Below, piece by piece: positions 53,210 to 64,000 of a stretch of DNA of 64,000 nucleotides (its first letter is position 1; the number at the start of each line of letters is the position of its first letter). The position numbers and the translations under genes are program-made. The DNA comes from Hybos culiciformis. Lineage: Eukaryota; Arthropoda; Insecta; Diptera; Hybotidae. The stretch is from contig OZ023275.1 in the NCBI GenBank assembly GCA_964007475.1, positions 18,951,829 through 19,015,828 on the forward strand, written 5' to 3'. The notes under the pieces are model-generated. The model did not search any database, was not told the DNA's origin, and worked only from the letters and a program-made list of their open reading frames with translations.

Positions 53210-55177
53210 CAACTAGAGTAAAAATATCAAATATAGTGTTAAGAAACAATTTCAAACGAAATTCTCGAAATTGAAAAATATTTAATTTTTTTTTTTTACT
53301 TCTAAAGAAGACAATATAAATGTGAATTTCATGTGATAATGCAGAACAAATTTGATGATACTGTTTTGTAAAAGTTCTGTTTTATATATATATATAATGT
53401 AAATAGATAATGAAAAATCAGCTTTGTAATATTTTATATTTACATCATTGATATTTAAGAAAATTTCGAGAATTTTTTTTTTATCAAGAGTATTACTTAA
53501 CCAAATAGTATCAATTTTTTAGTAGCAATCTAATATAAAATTAAAAAATCATATTTAATTCTCTCTTCAGTAATAAAATATCTAATGTTACGATACAATA
53601 TTAAAACATAATAAATTTATTATTATTGTGTAGACTTGTATATATATATATATTGACATTCGTTCTTTATCCGATAATTATAAAATACACTATTTAATTA
53701 TTGAAGAGAGAATTTAAATGAAACTGAAAAATAATATGAAAATAATTTCTCTTCTGTGATAGTTCGTTTAAAAAACTGACATTTCTTTGTAGCAATTTTA
53801 AAAAACAAACACAAAATACTTAAAAATGGAAATTCCAATTAATTTCGATTTTAAGAAAATAAACAATGCTTTCGTTTTGTTATACAAAACATATTACTAC
53901 TACTACGTCTAAAAAAAAATCTATGATTTTTTTTTTCTGTAAGATTTCTTTAAATATAAAAGCGTACGGAATCATTAAAAAAATAAAATAATAAAACTAA
54001 TGTATAAAAATAATTATAATATATGAAAAAATGACTATTTTTTATAAAAGGTTTCTCATAAAAAAAATTTTTTGTAACATTAAAAAAATATTATTTCTTG
54101 AATAAAAGTAATAAAAAATTTATCCAAGCGATCTTAAAATTTTAATTTTTTTTTTTTTTTTTGTCTTTCGATTTTTTCTTCTTGTAAATAAAAATTTAAA
54201 ATAAATTCAAAAAAAATCAAAAAAAAAAAAAAAAAAAAGTGATAATAATAATAATTGTACATTATGATTTTTATACTAGAGTTAACTAGAATAGGATTTA
54301 ATTGCAAGAGTTTTATTAAAATATGTTCCCAAAACACAAAAAATATAATATATTTATAAGAAAAAAATAATAATGTCTTGGACTACCAGCCTTATAAGAA
54401 AACAAAAATCAATTTAAAAAAACAATTCAACAAAAGAAATTCACAAGTACATTAGAGAATTTATCGATTTTTTTTTAATAATTTGTCAAAAAAAATTTTT
54501 ATAAGTAAAGACTAAATTTGTTTTTAAAGCATTAAATTAAAGTTTTTAGCTAAATCAAATTTAGTAATTTCAGAACGGAGTGTACAAGTAAATATTCCGT
54601 AATTGAAATTTTATTTGATTTAACTGCTTTTCGACAAATTATTAAAAAAAAAAAATTATAATTACAAAAATGCACAATTTTTTTTTAAGTATAAATGAAT
54701 GACATTTTTGTGGTAGTTTTTTTAACCTCAAAATGCTTATTAATAATCATCTTTCTAAATATTGATTTAAATTAAATATATTGAATAAATTAGAATATTC
54801 ATGATATTTTAATAACCGATGATTAAAAAAAAAATTATTTTTCTATTTTGTTTTGGTTTTTTGTATGTTAAAAAATTTTTGTGTGTATAAATTTTATGTA
54901 TATATGTATATAAATTATTTTTAAAATAAAAAAAAAAAAATTAATACGAGATCGTTTAACGAATAAAAATTAATAAAATTTAAATAAAAATTTTCATTGA
55001 GTTTTTTTTAAAGTTTCTAAAAAAAAATTCTTAAATTCATAATATATTGTAATATTGGTGTTGTTTTATTTATATTTTGTAAAACAACTCTTTTTTGTTC
55101 TCAATGCTGACATAGATTCTCAAATTCTAAAAAACAATTGAACTTCAATTGTAGCTTTAATTTGTCGCTTTCAACAA
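53210..55177. other. 3' flank of mei-P26
   Basis: AT-rich, with no coding signal. On the minus strand a candidate poly(A) signal (AATAAA, complement at 55065-55070) lies about 110 nt past the mei-P26 stop. Confidence 0.5.
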
Positions 55178-58100
55178 TCAGTGAACATATAATGTGTTTA
55201 ATACCAAAACATGATGATTATTTTTAGCTAGTGTAACAACAAATCCTTCAGACGTTATTTTCAAACCACAGCAGCGTGAAACCTACAGAAAAATTATTTA
55301 AAAATACATTCAGCAATTACAATTTAAATCTGAGATTGCAAAGCAACCCATTCAAACCTTGACGTGAGGACATTCAAATTCAGATTGTAAAACACCATCA
55401 CGTGAAAAGCAAGCAACATGAAAACGATTACCATGTGAATCACCAATTAAAATATCACCAGCGTTTGATATATCAATTCCATTTGGGAAGCAAGTTGTTT
55501 TTTCATTACCAATACGATATTGAAAAGTTCCATCATCTTTAAAAACCACAACACAATGCCCTTTAAAATCACATACGTAAAAATCGTTATCTAAAAAATT
55601 GAAAAATTTAATTCAAATTTATCAAATGGTAAAAAAAAATACAAATGAAATACCTCGTATAGCAATATCAGATGGTTCTCTCATGTAATCACTGCAATCA
55701 AACCAATGAATTAAATCTCCCTCTTCTGAAATAATGAATACAGTTGGCGATACACTATCAACAGCAACAATTTGCCCCTTTGATGTTACTGCTAATCCCG
55801 CAACGATATCGATATATCTACAAAAAATCACCAGATTCGGTAAATTGGTTAATAATATACAAAATACAAATAAAAACTGAGCTTGCAGATTGAGAATAAT
55901 GTAAATTAAATTTATTTAGATTTGTAGTAATACTAATAAAAAATATATTCATAGTTTTTTGAATAAATAACCAATTACAATTCCATATTAAATAAAAAGA
56001 ACATTATCATATTTTCAGATATCGATTCGAGATTTTTATTTTGGGAATAGGTTTTCAAAAGAAAAATATGCACAGGAATGGATCTTACCTTATAGCAATT
56101 TTTTTCATAAAATGTCCATTTTTGGAGAAAATTTGCATTCTAGAACGTTCATTGCCACGATCACAAACCACAAATTTTCCATTTGTTGACATAACAGCAA
56201 CTTTACGTGGATACCATAGTTGACCCTCTTCTTTACCAGGTACTCCAAATTGGAATTTAAATGCACCGTTTTTTTCAAAAACTTCAATCCGATGATTATT
56301 TGTATCGGCCACAATAATTTCTTCATCAACACCTAAACAAAATCCATGTGGAGAATTGAATTGTCCTTTAGACTGCCCCAAAGAACCAAATTTACATCGA
56401 ATTTGCATTGCAGTAGCTTTCATTCGAGTTGGCACAATTCCTCCGCCAGCTGGTGGTGGTCCAGTGTTATTACCACTTTGATAATTAGCTAAACTTATAT
56501 CATCGGTGCCCAAAAGTGGTGGCATTGGTGAGGCGGTTGCACCTAATCCAACAAAATCATTCAAGAGAGAATCAATCCCTGGAGATGGACCTCGTAAGCC
56601 ACCATTAGAATTACCAGTTAGTAGATGATGATTTCCAGATACATCTGTATGAAAATCGTCAACTTTTTTTTTTTTTTTTTTTTTTTCAAATTTCACAAAT
56701 ATCAACATTTAAATAAAGCAAAATAATTTTTAATTTTGAGCAATAACGAAAAAAAAAAAAAGTTTAACGAGCAAAAAAACAAAAAAAAAAATTAATCAAA
56801 ACAGTTGAAATGCAAAAATAAATAGAAAAAATAAAATTAAAATTTTAGATAAGTAGTTTTTTTCCCCAAATTTCAAGACTAGCTATTTAAGAGGACTTGG
56901 TACCAGTTTGGATTTTTTGTCGCAAAATTTGATTGAAAAGTCGTTTTAGATTATTTTTAAACAATTTAGGGGACTTGGTACCAGAATTTTTTATTCCTAT
57001 TCCAATTCTCTTCATTATTATGAATTTATGATGCCAGACAGTTGGGTTATAATGATAGTGCGTTACTACTCCACAAATCATCTTGTTTCTTTCTAGCTCT
57101 AAAATTAAAGTTTTACAGTGTGCAGTAAATAATTGACCATTTAAATTTCTCGGACTGTATCACGAGCTATTTGACTGTTGAAAGTTTTTATAATCAGTCT
57201 TGATAATAAAAAACTCAATGAGTAAATTCAATAATTTTAGTTGTAGTCAGAATTTAAAAAAGTTTTTGTATATCAGGCTAAATCTGATTCATTGTAAAAT
57301 GAGAAAATAAGCAAATTTGTTGCTGGCTATTATTCAGCAACTTAGTCAAATTCATTTTAATTATCTTTATTACTTGATTTCAGCGAAGGACTTGCATCTT
57401 TATAGCTCTTTCGGAAAATTTGTAAAATTATTTTAAGCGGTTATGTCTTGTGACTTACAGAATTTATTTACCAAAAACATGTTTTTTTTTTTTTGGGTTA
57501 AAATTCTGTTTTTATCTGGCAAGTAAATCGGGGGAGCAGGAACATTTTACTTGCTTTAAACTGACTTGAGGAAGTAAAATTGTTCTTACTTGTTCTGTAT
57601 AAACGATGCTTTACTGTTTAAAAACTTAAATGAAATAATTTCAACTTAAAAAAAATACATTCGTTTGACACATACGAAATATTTTGTCATACGAAGTAGA
57701 AATGGCACTGGAAAATAAAAAGTTTACTAAACTTACCATTGCTGTTAAGACCCAGCTTAGCTAATGCTTGGAAATTATTAAAAGCTCTTTGATCCCCTGA
57801 CAAAATATCTGCCAATGTTATAAGTTGAGTTGGCCCATTTGAGGCTCCAATATTCGGGACTATAGCATCATTTAAATCAGGCGTATTTTCAGCAAGATTG
57901 GCCAAACGCTGCAAATTGTATTCTGCAATGCTGTTAAAGCCAGCAATAGTATTATTTATAGAATTTCCACCAATAATCGGAGTTATTGAAGATGTTGAGT
58001 TATTAAATGTTGAATTAGCCACTGGCCCAAGTCCTCCAATAACACCATTTAAACTATTGTTTTGTGTATGATGTTGTGTTTGGACGCCTATTATTGGATT

Positions 58101-60941
58101 GTTGTGAGGCATGTGATTCATGTGATTTATATTAGATGGTGAATCAGTATTTAAAACGTTGGGAATCATAAAACCATTTCCCAAACCGGAAATGTCACCA
58201 TCAAAAGATGATTGCATAGAAGTTGGCAATGAAATTGGACTACTAGCAGTTACAGAAGAACCATTAGTTGTTTGTTGTATTCCTCCCATGGAGGATGAAG
58301 TTGATGTGCCTCCTACGCTTTGTTGAGTGTTCAGGGATGGTGGCGCATTATTTTGACGATTCATTAGCATTGGTGGCATTCCAGGTAATGTTGGTGGTGG
58401 AGTGCTTTCTTTTGGACTTGGAGGTGTCGACTCGGTTCTAAATTTTCCAAATGTATCCTGTGCCAATTGATCAAATTTTTCAAATTTTGTGTCAAATTCC
58501 AATGAATAATTGATGTCACATTTAGGTATATTGCTGATCAAGTTTAGAAATTGTGAATGTATTAATTTTTTCATCGACAAAAATTCAGCAGCATTAGCCT
58601 GATCTAAAACTCGATTTGTAAATTTACAAACTCCTTCAATATTCTCTCTTGTTTTCTCAACAACGTGCAAAAGATCCATTATTTTCAATTCTCGTTCAGA
58701 ATGTAAACGTCCCAAATCCTGAAAAAAAATAGATCGTTAACCATTTTTATTCGAGGAGTTAAAAAAAATTTGCACTATTGTATTATTTTTATCAAAAATG
58801 TGAACATAAATCTAGTATAGAGATAAAGGTCGATTATAGAATTCTGTCCAAGTTTTTGAAAATGTATTTTGATAAAAAATTAGTATATAAATAAATATCG
58901 ATATCGACAAAATATTAATATTTCTTTAATTTCTCAAATAGACAATATTCAAATAACGTCAATGAAATTCATCCGACAATCTTAAAAGACAATATGGGTA
59001 CCATTCAGTGACAAATTGACTGTTCTCGAAAAAACCATATAAATTATACATATATAAATTATACATATTGATCACACATAAAAAATTGTTATTCTAACCT
59101 TTAGCGATAGATCTCGACATTTGTCAATAACAGCTTTAAAATTTTTATATGTTTCGTCAATAAGTTCACGAGCAGTATCATGCTGAGACTGAAGTTCATT
59201 CAAAGCTGATGTCAGATCTGATACAGCAGAACCACAATAATTAACTTTAGAGTGAGCCTCTTTAATTAAATTTTCAACATCACTTCGAACCACTTTTTCT
59301 GCTGTTGAAATCAAATCGTAATGATGTTCGGAACCTTTGTGATCGGCAATCAAGCAATCATTACAAACTGGTGTTTGGCAGTTAAAGCAATAATATTTTA
59401 AATTTTCACTGGTATGAACTGAACAAAATAATGGCTTATGAATTGTGACTTTTTCAGCAGCGGATTTTTTCTGTAGATCTTCGAGCTTAACAACTTCGTG
59501 ATTTTCAAAGCATCTCATATATTTGTGAGCATTATCACAGCCAGCACACAAAAAATTGGCACAATCATTACATCGTGATATGGCTTGCTCCTTACTCTTG
59601 CAAGAGGTACACGCAATTAATTTTGGTTCTATGGTTGACAAATCCAAAATATTTGTGCAAATGTAATCACAAATCAATGATGCTGCACCTTTATTCCCAA
59701 CCTAAAAGAAAAATAATAAATAAATATTTTTTTAAAAGTTTTCGTTTTTTTAACAATTTTGTTAAAAATTATATTTTACAAAATACTGTAGGTATTTGAA
59801 TTACATAAATTTTCCCTTTGGAATTATTAATCAAAATAAAATTAAAATTGAATCAAATAGAATTGAAATTAATTTTCGAATAAAATTATTTATATTCAAA
59901 AATTTATAAAACAAATCACAAAGCATCTATCTAGTGCACCTAGGTATCTTCTTCTTTCAATATTTTTTTTGGAAGCACAAATATTGAATATGATGAAACT
60001 TACCTTAGTAGTTTGCTCACAGGTGGGACATACAACAAATGATTCATTTGCCTTATTATCACTTTCATTATTTTCCATAATCAAATTATTAAGGCATCTC
60101 TCACAAAATACATGGAGACATGTTAAAATTCTTGGCGATTGTAATGCACCCCTAGAAAACCATAAAAAGTATAAAAATTATTATATTATATTATTCATGT
60201 TTATAAATGTTTAAAAAAAATAAAAAAAATATGCATATGTACATATTATAAATTAACTTACTTGCAGATCATGCAATTTTTTTCAGGACCATCTGAAAAT
60301 GGACATGATTCTTCAAGAGTTTGATGATCTTTTAATATCTCTCCAGTATTACCTTCAAATACATCACTGAACATATTACCGTTGTTATTGCTGATATTAT
60401 AGTTTTTATTATTATTATTGTTATTATTATTATTTACACAAACAGATGATACTGATGAATTACTACTGCCACCGGCACTAGACAAAAGTGTACCAATTCC
60501 ACTACTATCACTGGTATTGCCCGCTATTAATGTATCTTCTTCTTCTTCTTTAATATTATTATTATTATTGGCAATTAATAAATTTTTATCACCACTACCA
60601 CCAGTATTAATACTAGTTATACCGACGACACCACCACCACCACTGTTAACTCCAACAAGACACAATAATTGATTAGAAGATGATGATGGTGATGACGACA
60701 ATAAATTAGTTGTTGTTATAACGGATGTGGAACTATCACTACTGCTACTAATGTTGTCAATAATAATTTCACCACCTGAAGTTATTGGTGATATTATTGT
60801 TGTTGCTGTTGTTGTTGCAGTTACTGATATTGTTGTTTTCGTATCCAATGAATTTAATAAATTATTGTCAATAATTGACGACGTTGGAAAACTACTAGCT
60901 TCAACTACTAAATTGTTTGTAATTTCTTCAGAAGCAGCCAT
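55178..60941 (-). CDS. mei-P26: mei-P26-like TRIM-NHL protein (RING, B-boxes, coiled coil, NHL)
   Basis: TRIM-NHL proteins of this type are cytoplasmic RNA-binding regulators and candidate E3 ligases; mei-P26 restrains growth and microRNA activity in the Drosophila germline. Exons in transcript order: 60941-60262, 60151-60004, 59701-59099, 58718-57737, 56644-56089, 55817-55654, 55590-55358 and 55282-55178. All are GT-AG and in frame; total 1156 residues. Residues 1-220 are low-complexity Ser/Thr/Asn/Gly with a poly-Asn run. A C3HC4 RING spans 223-271 ([17 protein letters not shown]). B-box 1 starts at 307 ([20 protein letters not shown]), B-box 2 near 365 ([18 protein letters not shown]), and a coiled coil and a disordered Pro/Ser/Asn linker follow. 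The NHL propeller begins near 889 ([31 protein letters not shown]) and ends [20 protein letters not shown]. The RING and the NHL wording favour mei-P26 over Brat, which lacks a RING. Confidence 0.93.
56891..56984. mobile_element. Partial copies of the TTAA element in a mei-P26 intron
   Basis: GAGGACTTGGTACCAGTTTG starts right after TTAA (56887-56890) and continues about 70 bp like the right arm (inverted) of the 9171-9561 element (GATTTTTTGTCGCAAAATTT, GATTGAAAAG). A second tip in the same orientation, GGGGACTTGGTACCAG, lies at 56969-56984. This looks like a truncated or nested insertion. Confidence 0.8.
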
Positions 60942-62326
60942 AAAGTTTTTTTTTTTTTTTTGGATTTTATTATTATTTTTTTTAATATTTTAAATGGAAA
61001 ATTATTATTTTTTAAAAATTGCTTTTTTTTTTTTTGTTGAAGGGCGAGGAAATTTTATTAAAACAATAAAATTGTTTTTTTTTTATTTTTCTTTTTTTTT
61101 TTTTAGGAATTATCTTTCTTTTTTTTTTTTGTTTTCTTTAATTATAAATATTCAAATGTTTTTTTTAGGAATTAATGTTTTTTTATAGGTTTTTTGTTAA
61201 ATGTCACTGGTAAAAAAAAAAAAAAAAAAAAAAAATTGAGAATTTTTCAGTTTTCTTTTTTTTTTTTTTGTTTATTTAATAACTTAAGAGAAATATATAT
61301 GTATATTATATAATGTAGGTATTTATTATTGTTTTTTTATAATATAATTAAAAATTAAAAAAAAAAAAAAGAGAAAAACGAAAAAAAAAAAAACACAACA
61401 CGACTGTTATTTTTCAATGGAATCGTTAAAATAATTTAAAAAAAAAAAAAATAAAATAAAGATATTTTTCCAGTTTTTTAATTTTTTTTTAATATATAAA
61501 TTTGTATATAAATATTTTTCTTTTAAATTCTATATAAGAAAAAAAAAATTTTTTAAATGATGGGAAAAATTTTTTTATTTGTAAAAATAAAAAAAAAAAT
61601 TTTATTTTTTTTTTTGAGAAATTATTATTATTTTTTTTTTTTAATTGAAATCACGTTAAAATATAAATTATAATTTTTTTTTTTTTAAATAAAAAAAAAA
61701 TATATTTTTCTTTTTTAATTAAAATTTGGTTTTGTTGAGATTTTGATTTTTTTTTTATTAATAAAATTTTTCTGACTCGGAAAAAAAAAAATTAAGATAA
61801 AATTTATTTTTCTTGAACTAAGATTTTTTTTTTTTGAAATGTTGAAAAAAAATTAAAATTAAAAAAAAAAATTATTTTTTTACACTAATAAAAATATTAT
61901 TTTTTTTTCGTAATTTGATAAATTACTTCTTTTTTTTTTTAAATTCAGTTGTTTTTTTTTTTTTTTTTTTGTGGATTTTATTTAATTTTTATTTATTTTT
62001 TTTTATTATTAGGCCCTTAGTGAACAGTCTCACCCAAAGTCTGAAAATAAATAAAAAAAAAAAAAGAAAATTTTAATTGAAAATTATAATAAAAATTGGG
62101 TTGTTATAGTTACAATCAGAATTCAATTTGAATTGTTTTTTATTTTAATTTTTTTTTATTTTTTATTTTTCCAGGTTACATAGTTTTTTTTTTTTTTTTT
62201 ATCGTATGTTTTATTATTTTTTTTTTAATGCTGGATAAAAATGTAGATAAAGTAATAGATAAAATAGAGAAACCATAATTTTTTGTTAGATAGTGCAATA
62301 TAAAGAAAGTATGGTCCAGTAATAGT
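60942..62326 (-). other. Low-complexity upstream/leader region of mei-P26
   Basis: About 1.1 kb of A/T homopolymers precedes the ATG. On the minus strand a strong acceptor-like sequence (pyrimidine tract, ATTTATTTTCAG) ends near 62042, suggesting a leader exon boundary there. A donor-like GGTGAGACT lies only a few bases further, so the exon structure is unclear. No promoter was identified. Confidence 0.35.
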
Positions 62327-62411
62327 GTGGTAAAGATTATAATATTGTACTAGGTACTATGTTATCTGAGTGGTAAAGATTATAATATTGTACTAGGTAC
62401 TATGTTATCTG
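62327..62411. repeat. 43-bp tandem duplication
   Basis: Two identical head-to-tail units beginning GTGGTAAAGATTATAATATT, at 62327-62369 and 62370-62411 (second copy about 42 bp). Confidence 0.92.
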
Positions 62412-64000
62412 TCTCTTCTCTGTATTCTAAAATTGTAACATAAAAAAAAATGTATTTTTTAAATGTAATGACAAAAATATTGTAGCAAGGACCGTCCCCT
62501 TATAAATCAGAAAAAATATAAAGAAAACGGATATTGAATTAAAAATATTTTAAATTTTATGAACTTTAGAAAGTGTTAAAATTTTCATACAAAAAAAAAT
62601 ATATTGACTCTTCTAATTTAGGTAGATATCTAACTCTGAAGTCATCATATAATTGTATCAAGATTATTAATATTTATTTTCCTAATTTGTTTAGACTTTC
62701 AGGAACAAAAAAAATTCTCCTACAATGATAAAATGACTTTAACTCGGTTTTAGGTAATTTATTAAAAGTACAGATACATGTAGTTAAATAAACATATTTC
62801 TATATACATACTATATTATATCAATAATAAATATTTAAGTCCAAGGATAATTTCTTAAATAATTTATTAATATTAAAAATAACAAAAAATTTTAAACTAG
62901 GATTTTTTTTGGTATCAAAATTAAAAAAAAAAAACTAGTTACTTATGAACTCTAAACTCAACAGTGAATAATTTTTTATGTTAATTAAAAATGTTATCAG
63001 GAGGATGCAGTATGATGTATAGTTTTGAAGATTATTTAATTTAATGGGGTTTCATTTATTTACATCTTTTATAACAATAATATTTTTATTTAACAATCTA
63101 CGTCATCACACAGAGAGAAATTTATTATATACAGAGGAAAAAAATTCATTCAACTTTTTTAGTGTGAAATTAACTCCTTTTAATAGTATTGTATCACTAT
63201 CGAAATAAATTTGAAGTCGTCTTGTATACATACATATGTAAAAAAAAAACAAAAAATACCTACTGAAAAATTTAAAATTAATTTGTAAAAAGGGATTGAA
63301 ACAAATTTTTATTCAATGCACTCGATTTTTTTTTTTTGTCGGAAAAATTAATATTAATTTAATGATGAATTGAATTTAATAATTACATTCATTTTTTATC
63401 TTATTTTTATGCCTACGAGATGATTTGAATTTACATATATTTGTTTTTATACTTTGTAGAGGGCTTGAAATTTATCTCGGTGCTGATTGTATAGATTTTG
63501 CTTCAATTAACATTTTTACAAATACTATCAAATAGAATTGAACGACTGTTCTTTTTGGCTCTAAAAAAGTTGTATGAACTTATTCCTCTGTGTACACTAT
63601 ATTTCTCTGTGGTCAGCATTAAGTATAAATTGTATGAAAAAAATTAATATAAAAAATTGTAATACGTAAATAATCTACTGATGTTATGATTACAGAATGC
63701 ATGATGAATTCATTAGACAAATTGGAATCTTATACATAAAAAAAAATTGTATATTATTTTTTTTTTGTTTTAAGTTCACGCCATTTTTTGAATAAAAACT
63801 TATATAATCTAAAGTTTATCTATGCATTGACTTCTTCAAATTGATGCATTTATTTTGCATTCGTTTCTTTTTTTTTTGATGAAACAAACAATTAAGTAAC
63901 ATAATTTATTAAAATAGGTAGATACCTAAAATAAATTAAGAAATCTTAAAAGAATTAAAATATTAGATATGATATAATTTTTTTTCTTTCTTAAATTGTA
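62412..64000. other. Upstream flank of mei-P26, no gene seen
   Basis: No coding or RNA gene is recognisable. The stretch contains the inverted-repeat element at 63109-63612; the rest is AT-rich and unstructured. The mei-P26 promoter may lie here or beyond the window. Confidence 0.5.
63109..63612. mobile_element. About 504-bp element with roughly 50-bp inverted ends
   Basis: The left end ACACAGAGAGAAATTTATTA and its continuation TACAGAGGAAAAAAATTCAT, CAACTTTTTTAG is matched in reverse complement by the right end (CCACAGAGAAATATAGTGTA, CACAGAGGAATAAGTTCATA, CAACTTTTTTAG). Identity is about 80% by eye. The interior (about 400 bp) has no substantial ORF. The target duplication is unclear. Confidence 0.75.

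Noticed and set aside
55178..60941. Brat rather than mei-P26
   Set aside because: The protein has a clear N-terminal RING, which Brat lacks, and the NHL sequence ([25 protein letters not shown]) fits mei-P26 better. A TRIM71/LIN-41 identity is unlikely because no filamin-type domain is seen.
60258..60993. Plus-strand open frames over mei-P26 exon 1
   Set aside because: Leu/Ile/Pro-rich shadows of the Ser/Asn/Gly-rich first exon on the opposite strand.

Overview
The window is about 64 kb of very AT-rich eukaryotic DNA (roughly 80% A+T by eye), with GT-AG introns, long A/T homopolymers and many small inverted-repeat elements. The gene set and isoform structure point to a winged insect. The strongest marker is a troponin T with the insect-type poly-glutamate tail and a pair of mutually exclusive exons; a mei-P26-type TRIM-NHL gene agrees. 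I cannot name the order safely. Every protein call is by recognition of family motifs and was not checked against a database.

Layout: (1) 1-970, plus strand: the 3' part of SAP30, a Sin3/HDAC co-repressor subunit. (2) 2520-5099, minus strand: complete EXOSC9/RRP45, an RNA exosome ring subunit, in four exons. Its first intron holds a GC-rich repeat in three copies, two of them head to head. (3) 6047-12664, plus strand: complete ANAPC4, an APC/C subunit, in nine exons. It is divergent from EXOSC9, and a terminal-inverted-repeat element sits in the shared upstream region. Its introns carry a tRNA-derived SINE and a long TTAA-flanked palindrome. (4) 13540 to about 27430, minus strand: complete troponin T (Drosophila upheld), convergent with ANAPC4. 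It has three frame-neutral small N-terminal exons, one of only 3 nt, two equal-length mutually exclusive exons, a separate exon for the Glu tail, and a likely leader exon about 4.3 kb upstream of the start codon. (5) About 27.4-55.2 kb: a 27.7-kb stretch with no recognisable gene, holding homopolymers, microsatellites and several foldback elements. (6) 55178-60941, minus strand: complete mei-P26-like RING/B-box/coiled-coil/NHL gene in eight exons. (7) 60.9-64 kb: its low-complexity upstream region, with a 43-bp tandem duplication and a roughly 500-bp inverted-repeat element.

The genes are unrelated housekeeping, muscle and germline/neural regulators and do not form a cluster or pathway. I found no evidence for a new multigene system. 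The observations most worth following are the 3-nt microexon and isoform architecture of troponin T, the three-copy GC-rich repeat in EXOSC9, and several probably non-autonomous elements, one family of which occurs in introns of two genes here.
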